A program made the position numbers and the translations under genes. From assembly GCA_034620365.1 (NCBI GenBank), contig JAQGEQ010000213.1, positions 496,001-560,000 on the forward strand: 64,000 nucleotides of DNA. Direction: 5' to 3'. Every line of letters begins with the position of its first letter. Position 1 is the first letter of the stretch. This document shows positions 40,830 to 53,002 of the stretch, one piece after another. Source of the stretch: Pegea sp. RAD2-039. Lineage: Eukaryota > Chordata > Thaliacea > Salpida > Salpidae. The notes under the pieces are model-generated. The model was not told where the DNA came from and made no database searches. It was given only the letters and a program-made list of their open reading frames with translations.

Positions 40830-43800
40830 TTATTGATGTAACACTAAACTAGTGTTCATATTTTGCAAATCTTTGAGATTCCAAACTGGTATGTAGCCAA
40901 AATATTTCATTGCACTCAAACAACCTTTCTGTACATCTTTGACTTGTTCAAGAGTTAGCTGCGTCCTCCATGCTTCCGATGTAGCAGCTGAGTTTCGATT
41001 AGTAGAATATGGGCTCTTACGTTGACTACTATCTGCTCGAGTGTTCAAGTTTATCCATGTTCGCATTTCATCAACAAACTCTAACCCAACAAAATCATAG
41101 ATTTTGGCCGCTACCTTCATTGGTTTTAGCGATAAATCTTCATACCTGAAAAGAAATAGGAATTTATTTTCATAAATATATTTTCAAATAATAGAATGTC
41201 ATTTTCAAAGTGACCTTATTTGCAAATACGCTTTCTTTAGCCATTTAGGAGCAGATGAAGATGTTGCTAACTTAGCATTGCGTAACAGTCGTTTGCAGGT
41301 AGGAACAAATTTAGTGTCTTTCCACTTATGTTTCAGTCGAAGTCGGGAACTAGCTATTCCTCGTGGATCCCGTATCAAATGGATTATCTGGATCAATATT
41401 TAGTTATCCAAGATACATTTAATCATTTATAGTTCTATCAATTGTTCGGCTGTTAGTACTCTTGAAGAACAATTTAAATTAATGTGAATATACATCTAGT
41501 TTTTAGCCACAGAAATAACAATCTACTAGGAAACTACCTTAACATCCATCTCAGGATCTTCAACAATTGATTGCATCTTGGAAAGATTTGAAAGCCTGAT
41601 CACTTTAGTGGCTGACATCTATCAGTAAAAGCTCGATAAATTTCAACTCTTAATTATATTCATTTTAGAATAGCAGCTTAACCTTATGTGATCGACAAAA
41701 GTTGTTTAGTTTGTTTATATTTAAAGGCCCGCAAGCTGTACATGAAGCCCTTCTATCTTTAGACAAGCACATCTCACTTTCGCAAAGTCCTTTGGTTTTC
41801 ACCCTAAAAAACATCAATGTTATCATTCAGTCATCTTTTGAAGTTTTTTCACTAATCAGAAACAACAGATACCTGAAGCACATGTCGTTTAGAAGACACT
41901 GAACAAGTGTACTAGATTTTGATGGTATCCATGTTAAGTTAGAGTAAATATCAGTAGTTGAAATGAATTTGCATTGAAGAATCGACTTTATTACATTCAT
42001 TCGGAAGTCTAATAGATCAAGTGAGTTATCTTTGAATAAATAAAGCGGTTCAAATGTGTAGAATACATCTGGATGCTGATTAAAGATTTGACCAAGAAAT
42101 GTAGATCCTGATCTGTAGTTAGTTTGTAAAAAAACCGCTGAAATAAAATTTATATGATTTAGAAACTGAAGCTAACACTATTATCTATGAGTTTACTAAC
42201 AAAGTGTTTTGAGTTGCTTCGATATCAGCGAAAAAAACGCATCTAAGACTTATAATTATTTAGGTTAGGTGATTATTTTTTGTTGATCATATTATCGAGA
42301 TAAACAACATCTGTTAGGAGCAGTTAAATTGATTGCTTACTGGGTGGAAAAAAATGTTTAAGAGAAATTTTTATATATATAAGTACGCCCTAATGGCAAG
42401 CATGTGTCTATAACCTTAAGCTTTACGCCTTTAGTAAATTTTATAGAAAATGTCGGGTCTGTTTCTACCGAATTAGATAAAGTTGATAATTAGAATATCT
42501 ACAGCTTTTATAAAGGTGGTAAACACAGAAAATTATTTTCTACAAATAAACAAATCTTACCTTTGGTTTGCTTCGGCAAATGAGTCAAAGGCGAATCATA
42601 AAACTTTGAAAATTGAGGATTTTTCTTATACCGATCGTGATATAGTTTCACTTTCGCTAAAGTATTTGACAAATTTCTTGTCGTCACTATAAATCAAATA
42701 TAGAAACGTTGAAGCAAATTATTTTATTACAAGTTGAACGAAAATATTCTATACAATGATAAGCAAAAAACATTAAATCGGCATACGATAATCTCAAGAT
42801 AGAATATTAACAAGATAAAAAAAAGTTTATCAGGTCATGTTTTACAAAAAACTTTCTTTGAGTTTATCTTATACAAACAATTTGTTATCTTTCTGTGACA
42901 TTTAATATGTAGGTTTCGTTTTTTTTCTAGCCAATAAGCCAAAACCTTGACAACTTTTGCAAAAACAAAGTGGCGGCAAAACGGCCAATCACCTCATTGA
43001 GCAGACTAATTCTACCCTAGTTTTTATTTTCGAGGTCATCAACCTTCAATTTTAACTAATTAAAATATAGAGCTTTGTTAACGAGACTAAAAGCCACGAG
43101 TATATGATTCTAAACTTAAAATAATTAATCAACTAAAAAAATAGTTTAAAACTAAAAATATAAAACTTACTGTCATTTGATGAATTAAACAAAGTTAGTA
43201 CTTTAAGCTTTTCTTTTAAAGGTAAATTAGTTGAAATTATTTTGCTTGTATGATGGGGATCAACTAGATTTAATCTTTCTTTTAATAACTTTGTTAATGT
43301 CAAATTAGCTTGATTTTTTATTGCTTCATCATTTAAGGGTAAATTATCTCTCAAATGCAAAGCTCCATGTGAGTTTTTGATGGCAAATAATTCTGTTTGC
43401 ATCATCTCACTAAAAGTAACAAAATTAAAATCATTAAATAGTTTAGTGAAGATATAAACCATCATGTTTATAATTTTAGCTAAAACAACATGATTTAAAT
43501 ATTTCAAAAAATATCCTATTATCAAATAAATAAATAATTCTGTTCATTAGATTAATACCAATTATTCAAATAAAGATTTCAGTATTATATCAAGCTATTT
43601 TACTATCAAAAAGTTAAAGTAACTTACAAAACTTCTTTATTATCATGCTTTTTAATGAGAGAGCTTGATTGGTCATCATAAATACTCAAAGGCTGGTAAA
43701 AAGTTGAAAAACGAACAATATTGCATATAAGAATTGAGATGAAAAATGTTAAAAGAAGATATATTGAGCAGGAAGTTTTAACGCGGATAAAGTTAAGGAA

Positions 43801-43857
43801 AAACCAGATTCTTTCTTTTCCCTGGTGTTTTAGTGTATTTGATGATACTTGCAACAT
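40830..43857 (-). CDS. Golgi carbohydrate sulfotransferase (CHST1-7 type)
   Basis: Eight phase-consistent exons on minus. Exon 1 (43,857-43,624) gives a type II membrane anchor (SIYLLLTFFISILICNIV, about residues 31-48). Exon 2 (43,409-43,171) is stem, exon 3 is 42,686-42,561. Exon 4 carries the PAPS 5'-phosphosulfate loop (YRSGSTFLGQIFNQHPDVFY followed by TFEPLY). Exons 5-6 are cysteine-containing linker. Exon 7 carries the 3'-phosphate site (LIRDPRGIASSRL). Exon 8 ends the protein (YEDLSLKPMKVAAKIYDFVG, then SEAWRTQLTLEQV). The family moves sulfate from PAPS to the 6-O position of Gal, GlcNAc or GalNAc in glycans. The acceptor sugar cannot be read from sequence. The gene looks intact. A broken copy of exon 2 lies at 28.3-28.8 kb. 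Confidence 0.88.
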
Positions 43858-43904
43858 TTTCTAATCCTATCAAGACATTATAATTCATATTAAACAAAAT
43901 AAAT

Positions 43905-44110
43905 AGCAATTTATCAGTTTTAAGATTGAAATTGAACTTTGAATAGCAATTATCATTTTAAACTAAATACTAACTTTAGAAAAAAAAACATTGCAGGTAA
44001 TTTGAACTTGTAACATAAACGGTTCTTATTCTATCAAGCGATCAAATCATTTTCTCTCAAAATTATCTTAGAACTAGTCAAACGAAAAGCTATAAAAATA
44101 TTTCAAACAT
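43905..44110. repeat. Third copy of a block from the segmental duplication
   Basis: About 200 bp nearly identical to 35,335-35,540 and 27,760-27,975. It sits just upstream of sulfotransferase exon 1, so may include that gene's promoter. It shares with copy B the wording TTTTAAGATTGAAATTGAAC, which copy A lacks. Confidence 0.85.
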
Positions 44111-46259
44111 ATGTAGTTGCTAATAACAACTTCTTGCTTTATAAAATAAATACATAAAGGCTACAAAATAAAAAGTATAATTTGGTGTATAACAAGTTTG
44201 AAACATACAATTTCTTACACCAAAACATTTAAAATAAAACTTTACAAAAGCTGAACTTGATGAAACAAATTTATATCTTCATGCTAAATGTTTGTAGCAT
44301 TTATTTAAATTTAACTTATTTTATTTCATGTGTAAACGTCCCCGTCTCTTTTTTCTTACGTTTTCTCTCGATAGTAAGAACTAGTTTTCAAGGAAAAGTA
44401 TTGTATTCAGATATTTTACTTTAAATTTGAATTAATTTAATTTTTTTTAAGAAACTTTTCTTTTTTTCTTAATTTTTAGCAATAATAAAACTCTTTTTAA
44501 TAAAGCTTATACTTGCATTAATATGCAGTTGTCATTTTCATACTTGCCAATTTTATCTACACATAAGAAATTAGTTTTTTTAACTTCTCATATATAAAAA
44601 TTTTGGTTCTATCTCTTAAATCAGACCTAATCATGTTACAAGCATTATAGATTATTATAAATAAATTATTTCATTTATTACAAGCACTATTATATTATTT
44701 AAAACGAATGCTATCACCTCAAAAATACTTACTTAAATAAAACAACCGGACATCAAAATATGTATTTGTTTTTAGGGTGTCGACAGAAATTAAAGAATAC
44801 TTTTTTAGAAAAGTTTTACCGCAAGTCTCTCAAAAAGCAAAAAAAGAATAAATAAATTTGTTGCTGTGAAGTTTTTTGTAAGAATTTAGTTACATTAACT
44901 GGCAATGTAATTAAACTTGTTGTTGAATACTCTTCTGTTAATTTTCGAAGAGTTTTAGCAATAGATATAATATTAAATTTTCATCCAAAGCTTTTAAGTA
45001 ACTGAAATATAAATTCCAAGAATATAAATAATCTTTTGTTTGTTTTAAACATCAATAATCTAAACTCAAAAGTTAGTTTCATATTAATAAGTTATAATCA
45101 TTAATACGCTACCTCATATTAAAGTTATAAACTTCCAGTAAGAGCTGATGTATTTTGCTTAAGTTGAGTAATCTAGAACTACTTAGTTTTCTGATATTCA
45201 TTTAATGAGAATCATTTTAAACTTTTCAAAAATTTTTCAAAGGCTAAAGATTTTTTATTGAAGTCCAATTAAAAAAAAAACTCTAAAACTTCTTTGTATG
45301 AATGCTAAATATTTTTTAAAATTGCCAAAACAAAAGTTGCTTCTGAGCAGCTTATTGTCACTCAAGAAAGCTTTAAATTTTCAATTCCAAATTGTAACTT
45401 GAGAATTTACAGCCGAATATAGCTGAATATGCTTAATAATTGAAAATAATATTAGTAATAAGAGTAAAAATTTAGAAGTTAAAACTTTAGTAGAGGTACA
45501 ATTATATATCTACAAAATAAGAGATTAATCAAAATTTAACTTGGATGTTTATTAGATAGTTTGTTTTCTAAGATAAAATAAAGGCTTCTTAAAGTCTTGT
45601 TTAATTTACGTCAAAAGTATACGCAAATTGTTTGACAATGAGGCAAAGTTGTAGTTACGATAAATAGTTGATTAGTTGACTTTTACGTTTTTCATGGACA
45701 ACCCTTTAAATAAAATTTTTCTCAATAGCTACAATACTACGTAATCAAACAAATAACGAATTTTTCTCTTCCTAATTTGTTCTCAATAAGGAAGTAAAAA
45801 TAGTCAGTACAATGGTATCGAAACGTATTTTGTGATTAAATCACTTTTTATTGACTGTTGACTTCAAACGCACCTCAACTGTATGTGTTTAGCTACTGTG
45901 GTCACGAAAGCATCTAATGTGTAGATCCAGAGAAAATAGGTCGATACAATTTTCCTAAAATATTCAGAATTATCTTAGCCAAGAAAACTCCAACCAAAAT
46001 TTCCAAAATTTTTCCTCACCAGTGAAGAATGAAATACTTTTGATTGATGCCAAGGCATTTTAATGAGTTTGTTCCACATGTCGACCATATCGGGAAACTG
46101 TTCAGTTTCTCAATTAGAAATGAGCTTCAAAACACTCTAAAGTCTCGGCAACGATTGACCTGATTCAAGAGATTCTCTGTTGTAATCAAAGATTAATTAG
46201 GAGGTTCGAAAAGAGATATATGATGTCACAAGGAGTATTACTTTCATAAGTGAGATGTT
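44111..46259. other. Gene-poor AT-rich stretch
   Basis: No coding signal, tandem repeat or identifiable element. The part from about 45,850 is slightly less AT-rich but has no readable frame. Confidence 0.45.
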
Positions 46260-47160
46260 GAGTCAGGTAAGATTTTTATTTCACAAAGTCGTTTTGCTGG
46301 ACATCAGATATTAGATTGTGCTCCATCAAATGACTGAACATATGATTGTGAATAATGTGCTCTTGAGTTCTGCAGATAACTGAAGTCAGCGAAACTGGTT
46401 TGTAGTTAAGTGCAGTGTTTCTGGGACCCTTTTTATTAATAGGAGTAATGATATCTTTCCTCCAAGTTTGTGGAACTCTTTTTCGCCTCAGAGTAATGTT
46501 AAAGAGTAGTGATAACGGTAGTAATAAGGATGAAGTAGTTTTTCTTAAAAACTAAGCTGGGATCTGATCAGGGGTGTTGGAAACTGATGATTATAAAGGA
46601 GAAGTAGCTTAGCTACCATATTGACTGTTATGTCAAGATCTACCATCTCAGAGACATTTGTAAGAATGTCGGAGTAGAAAAGAGAAGAAGTATTGCCATC
46701 GTCGGGTATAAAAACGCTATAAAATTGATTGTTTAGCAATTCAGCTTTATTCTCTGGTTTCACTACAAGCCGGTCGCTGTTATCAAGCAAGGGAGATATT
46801 TGTCAACGATTTGAGATCTTGCCTTAAGCTTGTGATTTATGAAGCCAGAAAACGCTGACTCAATAAAAAGGTATAATTTTCTGAATTGACTCTTTAACGA
46901 TGTTAGTAAACCTTTAGTAAATAGTATTGATGTCTTCGAAAGAATTGAAAACAGAAATCCATTCAACATCTGATAGAAACTTGTTAATACTATTATAATT
47001 TCCACAGTAAAAAATCCTTTTGCTTGAAGTTTTAACGTTCATGGAAAAAAGTTTGATGGAGCTTGAATTCAATCATGTTGTGATCGCATTTAAAAAGATT
47101 CTTTTTGATCAACGTAGATAATGTTCTCAGGGTTTGATGTGATAAGAATTGTGTAATTAA
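46260..47160 (-). mobile_element. LINE fragment, internal part, minus strand
   Basis: Matches the LINE at 30.3-32.7 kb from the end of the endonuclease (the NIIYVDQKE region) through the linker (SDRLVVKPENKAELLNNQFY) into the start of the reverse transcriptase. Broken by stops and shifts. Both the 5' and 3' parts of the element are missing. Confidence 0.8.
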
Positions 47161-47396
47161 AGGATTCAAATCAGTAAAATAAATTTTTGATTAAAAAAAG
47201 CAATTAATTAGCAGCGATTTTCTTCTTTTAAATGCTTTTATTTAAACCCTCCCAATAAAGCAACTACCTTGTACCGATCACAAAACACAGATTACCAAAT
47301 GAAGTTTTTAATATACGAGTTCAACATTTGAAAAACAAAACAAATTTATCATTAAAGCAAACTTTGATAAAAAGAAGTCGTTTGATTCACATGATC
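47161..47396. other. Interval between LINE fragment and NSRP1 stop
   Basis: About 240 bp AT-rich, presumably the 3' UTR of the NSRP1 gene. Nothing else seen. Confidence 0.4.
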
Positions 47397-49078
47397 TTAA
47401 TCATCAGATCTAGATGGTGCTGTTTTGCGCGATTCGAAACGTTGACGTAACAGCTCCAAACGTTTCGAATCGGCACGTTTTGTAAACTTTGAAGTTTTCT
47501 TTTCCTCAGCATTAGATGTCAACTTTTCTTGATCACTTGATGGATTTGTCTGGTCACGTGATGGCTCAACACGGGTAGAATCCAACTGATCTTCATCAGA
47601 AGTAGATCCGGATGACGATTCACTCTTTTCTGAAATAGACTCTCGCTGATCTGAAGTAATCTTCTGTTTTTTTGGAGGTATCTCTTCATCAGAAGATGAA
47701 GATAGTTCGCTATCTTCATCCTGTTGTTGTTCTTCTTGAGACCTTTCAGGAGATTCTCTGTTGCAATTAAAAAGTTATTAAAAGAATCGAAAAGATGAGT
47801 CTCAACTCACATTGCTTCTTTTGTTTGTTCCCTGTATAGATGGCGATAAATTGCAGAGACATCATTTTGCTTTCTTACATCCAACATTTCTACACAAAGG
47901 AAATGTTAACAACTGAGTGACGTCATTAACTGACGTCATCAACAACCTTCTCGTTGCTTCTCTATTTTTTCAGCTTTTTCTTCTTCTTCTCTTTCTCGTA
48001 TCCTCTTTTTATATGATGACGTCACAAACTGAAGCTTATCATCAAATTCACCCGACTCCTTCGAACGTTCTCTTTCAATCTTTCGTTCTTCAGTTCGAAG
48101 CCGTTCCATTTGTCGTTTTTCTGAAGCTTTCAGCAACTGCTTGATATACTTTGGCTACAAACAAGTAAAAACCAATAGCATCAAAACAAATAAACTTTTT
48201 AGAAGCTGGTTTTGTTATGTTTTGTAAGTTATAGATGAAAAAATCTTTGACCTTCAAAAAGTATTCCATCATTAGTTCAATTAAAAAATTTGATTTACCT
48301 TTCTGGTTTTATCAGCTTTGAATGAAGCAATTGACTTCTCCTTCTTTTCTTTTATATCACTATAAATACTATCATACTCATAAACAGTAGGATCATCTTC
48401 AATTGCTTTTTGCATGTTTAACAATGTCTGATATGAAAATATTACATTTAATTAATACTTATTAAATTAAAACTTAATTAAATATTAACCAAAGTTTCTG
48501 AAAACAAATCATTATTACAAAAATAAATTTAATTTTTACTTTATTAACTTTACTTTTAAACATTAATTAAATATAAACATATCTACCTGTTTCTTCATAT
48601 TTCTTTTCACAGATGATGCTTTAGTGCTTTTGTTTGTACAACTATCAGAATCACTATCACTATCAAAAACATTTTTGACTAACTTGTTAGAAGAAGTGGG
48701 ATTATTTTTCTTTTTCAGTATTAACCCATACCTTAAAACATTTTGAAAACTTAAAAAAAAATTATAATTATTTCTATACCAGTAATTTATATAGTAATAA
48801 TACTTAACTATTTTCATTAAAAACAAAATATATACTGCTAATAAATAGCTATTATAAAGTTAAATTTAAAAAACTTGAAAAAGAAAATTTAAAATCAGAT
48901 ACAGAAGTTTAAGAACAAATATTATAAAAATATTAGTGATAAGAAAAGTGATAATTATAATAATTTATTTATATAAATAGATAATAGATAATAATAATTA
49001 GATAATATTAGTGATAATTTAAGATAATTAAATTTAAAAAAAAATGATGTCTTACTTTTTTCCACTAGCAAAACTCAT
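47397..49078 (-). CDS. NSRP1: Nuclear speckle splicing regulatory protein 1 (CCDC55 family)
   Basis: Six exons on minus. Exon 1 (49,078-49,056) encodes MSFASGKK. Exon 2 continues YGLILKKKN and an acidic (DSDSDSD) stretch. Exon 3 carries the family signature EDDPTVYEYDSIYSDIKEKK. Exon 4 (about 48,156-47,949) carries PKYIKQLLKASEKRQMERL and ESGEFDDKLQFVTSSYKKRI in a charged coiled coil. Exon 5 has LDVRKQNDVSAIYRHLYREQ. Exon 6 (to 47,397) is a Ser/Glu/Lys-rich disordered tail. Order and spacing match animal NSRP1, an RNA-binding nuclear-speckle protein that influences alternative splice-site choice. Three TGACGTCA octamers lie in exon 4 and the intron after it. The gene appears complete. Confidence 0.9.
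47918..48024. promoter_or_regulatory. Three TGACGTCA octamers in the NSRP1 gene
   Basis: Perfect octamers start at 47918, 47931 and 48017. The first two are in the 55-bp intron after exon 4, with starts 13 bp apart, the same spacing as the pair at 1999/2012. The third is in exon 4, where it encodes Val-Thr-Ser. Function unknown. Confidence 0.4.
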
Positions 49079-50209
49079 TCTAAGAGACAATTTCTAAAAA
49101 AATAATATCTTACAAAATTGAAGAATAAATATCTAAAGCTGAGGACAAATATGAAAGAAAATTTGAATAGAAATTGGTAGATAGGTTAAAACAAACTGCA
49201 CTAGAATTAAAAATTTTAACCAAATAGTCAACCAAAATTAAATTAAAACTAGATTGAACAAATTCTAAAAAGATTTCATAACAAGTTTACATAATAAAAT
49301 TAATTACTGGAACTTTTAAGAAGTAATTTAACTGCTACAAACACTAATATAAAAAACCAACTGTAATCATGATTTATTATCACATAAAATAAAGTAAAAA
49401 TTTCTGCAACATTTTTATATTGATTAAGAGCAACATTAAGACTTCTGGAAATTACTTAATCATTATATTTGACATTCAATAGAAAGCTGCAATAAAAATT
49501 TGGTTTTAAAGGTTAAATATCTATATATAATTATTACCAGTAAATAATCAGACAAAACAGCACATGACGCTTTAACATTCCATGCTCACATTGAACTGAT
49601 GAATAAGAATATTTTATCATTTCTACTTATAACAATTCTTAAATCACTGAGTACATTTTGTAAGTCTTCAAAAATATTTAAAAACATCTATTATACAGTA
49701 ATAAAGTGTTAAAAACACTAATATAAAAATACAATGTTAGTCTCAATTTATTTTCATATAAAGTGAAGTAAATTTTTCTGCAATATTAAATATATAAAAA
49801 TATTTATTAAGGGTAACTTTAAAATATTTCAAAAAGATTAATTATACAGTAGTAAAAAACAAAGTACCAAATATGAAACCATAAAAACAGATTAGTTTTT
49901 AATTTTGTTATAAGTTCACTTTTGTGATCGACCATTTTGGAGGTATCATATTTGGTAAGTAGCAATTTTTTTGGCCTTTTAATTGTTTTCTGCAAGTTTT
50001 TGAAAAATATGTCTATACTTTAAAGATAATTAAAAGATTAAAATACTTCTTATCACTGTTGAACCAGCAATAAAAAATGAAAATAGTGTTTAATATATTC
50101 GAATATTACATTTAACGTGACAGAAAAAGATCTCAAAGAAGGAAGTCTTAAGGTACACTAGTCTGTAACGCATACATAATAAGCAACGGCTTCGCCGGCT
50201 CGAATTTTT
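49079..50209. other. Intergenic upstream of NSRP1
   Basis: AT-rich. It should contain the NSRP1 promoter. No coding signal. A GC-rich hairpin-like word (CGGCTTCGCCGG) at about 50,189-50,200 lies next to the SINE. Confidence 0.45.
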
Positions 50210-50405
50210 TATTTTTTATTTTATTTTATATATATAAATGCGAAGGAGGGTGCCTAAAGAGAGCACATCTCACTAACACAAATTTTCAGGAGTTTTTATG
50301 GTTTTTCTCAGGAGTTTTATATGTCTCCACCTGGGGTCGAACCCGGTACTTCCTAGCTAGATGTACCTTGTAGCTAGGTGTAGTAACCGCTTCGCCACCA
50401 AGCAG
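50210..50405 (-). mobile_element. tRNA-derived SINE sharing its 3' tail with the local LINE
   Basis: On minus, starting near 50,403: TGGTGGCGAAGCGGTTA fits a pol III A box and GGTTCGACCCC a B box about 45 bp later, with a tRNA-like T arm. A short spacer (ATAAAACTCCTGAGAAAAAC) follows. Then comes the 3' end of the local LINE (TGTGTTAGTGAGATGTGCTC, then CACCCTCCTTCGCATTTATA) and an A/T-rich tail. A tRNA head joined to a LINE tail is the layout of a SINE mobilised by that LINE. Confidence 0.65.
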
Positions 50406-50439
50406 GAATTCTTCCGTTAGATGAGCGGCAGATGGATTC

Positions 50440-50760
50440 TAAAGAGTTATTGTGTGTTCAGCTATCTAGAGGCAAAACACAACACCGGTCGTCCCTGTCT
50501 CCGTTCTAAAGACATAATTTAAATACATAAGCATGATGTGAAATCCCTTAACATCAATACCAGCCATTGGCAGGAAATCGCATTGGATCGCTCCGAATGG
50601 CGCTCACTACATTGCAAAAAACTGAAGGTGAGAGTAAAAATACCAGCTTTAAAAAAGAAAGAAAATCATATAGGATTTATAATCTATCACTCAAAGCACA
50701 TCTCGCATGGTCGTTCTCAGGTGACGCTGGCCGCTATCATTATCATTACAATTAAATAGT
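50440..50760 (+). mobile_element. Retroelement-derived coding fragment (C-terminal region)
   Basis: A plus-strand frame reads GRPCLRSKDII, then, after one stop, LNINTSHWQEIALDRSEWRS. The phrase R-x-KD...K-x-L-N-I-x-x-x-x-W-x-x-x-A-x-D-R-x-x-WR is common downstream of the reverse transcriptase in LINE-type proteins of invertebrates. The fragment is isolated and broken, and it is not obviously from the same LINE as its neighbours. Confidence 0.55.
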
Positions 50761-50998
50761 ATTGAGGTTTCCTTCATTTTAATTTAAAAAACAAAAATGA
50801 TTTTTTAGCAGGTCATACAATTATAAAACTTATAACTTTTAAGCAAACAAAAGTATGTAGATAAGTAGATATGAAAAAAGGAAGAATTGATTATTAAAAT
50901 ATTCAAAATCAGTAACTAAAAGTATTTTATGAGCCTTTATTTTGTAAGATGATTACTAGCTTTAACAAATAATACAATTAAATTATATCTAAATTTTA

Positions 50999-51690
50999 TC
51001 AACCTTTTCAAATTGTACGTACGTCCAATTCTTGAATACAATGTTAGTGCATGGATGCCATATCAAGTTAGTGATATCAAAACAATCGAATCTGTTCAGG
51101 CCACATTTACGAGACTAGTGTGCAGGAAACTTAATATTAAATATGATAGTTATAAACATCGTCTCAGCTTCTTCAATTTAGATACTTTGGAAATTTGACG
51201 AATTAAATACGACTTAATTCTTATTTTTAAAATTACCCACAATTTAACTGACTTTCAGTTTGATGATTTCTTTTCCATTAGTCTTTTCCTCAAGTTATAT
51301 CAGCTCAGACGACACACAGTACATCTTAATAAGCCTATATCACCTGGTACATTGGTCAGAGCAAATGTTTTCTCATAGCGCACAATTAGTATACATGGAA
51401 CCAGCTGCCATCAGACATGGTCATGTAGAAGTCGCTCGCGTTGTTCAAAAAGAAGTTGAACCGTTATAATATTGCCAACATTATCATTGTAAACTGTTAT
51501 TTTTTTCTCTTTTTTATATTATTAGCATTTTATGTAATTGTTCACTGTTATATGCTTTGAGCGCTATCGAAATACCTATTTTTATATTTTTGGCTAAATA
51601 GATGTTATTTGTGAGAATGTGTGTTGGCGACAGGTACTCTTTTCAGGTACCCTTCTTCGCATTCATTATAATGAATAAATAAATAAAAGT
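50999..51690 (+). mobile_element. 3' end of a LINE, plus strand
   Basis: Starts in the C-terminal coding part (YVRPILEYNVSAWMP, then VQATFTRLVCRKLN). After a stop it continues through a decayed stretch to the 3' end, with TTTGTGAGAATGTGTGTTGGC, CTTCGCATTCATTATAATG and a (AAAT)n tail near 51,680. 5'-truncated. Useful as the best-preserved 3' end of the family. Confidence 0.82.
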
Positions 51691-53002
51691 GAAATATATA
51701 ATGTGCTTAAAAGATTTAGAGAAAGTCAAGTAATACGGTTGCATTTGTAAGTTTGCAAGCTAAAAACTATTAAAAAATTGATTATAAAACTGCCCAAAGT
51801 GGCCCAAATATTAGTTTTATACAATTTTTTTAAAGGGTCATTAAGTTTAAATCCTATATCCAGCAAAAAACTTAATTTAAAAACTACCCGGACCAGTTTA
51901 GTACTTTGATCTGTACTTTTGCAAGGCTTATAAAATTAAACCCAGAAAAACTTCTTTCAAAAGCTGTTTATAAGTAATATGCTTTAAGTACAGTGACAAC
52001 AGTTTCTACATCAAAAATCTTATAACTTTACCTCATAAAGTAAACACTATATTTTTGGTAGTATGAATAAACGAATTTTTACGAAAACAAACTTATAAGC
52101 ACCTTAAGTTCACAGTTTAGCAAAATATACCAACAATTACAAAATAATTCAAAGATTCAACTTTTTTTTGCAAATTTAAATCCTTAAAGTAGTATAGCAG
52201 TTGTTTCCATCCCCCAACTGTCAATGTATACTTTTAGTTGCATTTACATACAGTTGCTTCGTTTGGTATCATGTTTGGGGACTTTTCAAGCATAAGTTTT
52301 CTAACTTGCTATATTTGCAATAATTCTAAAACACATTGAAGCAAATTAGTGAAACCTAGAGAACAACTTATAGTTTTGTAAATAAGGTTTACTTTGTCCA
52401 TATAAACAAATAGTATAATTTTAGTTATTTGTATTTACAAATACTTGCATGAGATTATTTCATTAAAACTTTAATTTTTAAAAAAGTTATAGAAACTTTG
52501 AATTTATAATAATTCTTGATTCACAATGTTTTTACAAAAATACGTTAAGCAGTATAAGTTTATCATAATGTCATTGACTTTATGAATTTAGAGAAAATAT
52601 TTCACTTAAAAAGCTTGTAAAGCTTCTTCTGTAAATGAATTATATTCCATTTTTGCATAGTCAGTTTTTATCAAGACCTAATATATATTGTCGGATAAGT
52701 AGGCAGTTAAACCTTGGAATTCATCATAAGTGTAAGTTTATTAATTGTTTTGATATTTTCTCAACAATCAGAAAACACATGTTTTGTTTTTATTTGCTTT
52801 CCATAAGATATTCTTCCTCAATAGATTATGTTACTCATATTAAATTGTTTAATTATATATTTTTTAAACTAGGACATGAAATTTTGATTAACTTCATCAA
52901 GTTCAAACTATAGTTCATTTAATTTTTAAGCTTTATACATTTATATATATTGATTTAAAATTATTTTTAGGCTTATCATTCAACTTTTAAATTATATTTT
53001 AG
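51691..53002. other. Intergenic, upstream of MRS2
   Basis: AT-rich. It probably holds the promoter and first exon(s) of MRS2, which I could not identify. A 92-codon frame at 52,635 is not convincing. Confidence 0.45.

Noticed and set aside
46050..46250. Short similarity to the intron/exon border of NSRP1 near 47,740 (GATTCTCTGTTG words)
   Set aside because: Only a few dozen bases with many gaps; too weak to call a duplicated fragment.
50320..50405. tRNA-like sequence considered as a functional tRNA gene
   Set aside because: Acceptor-stem pairing is poor and it runs straight into a LINE-type tail; better explained as the head of a SINE.
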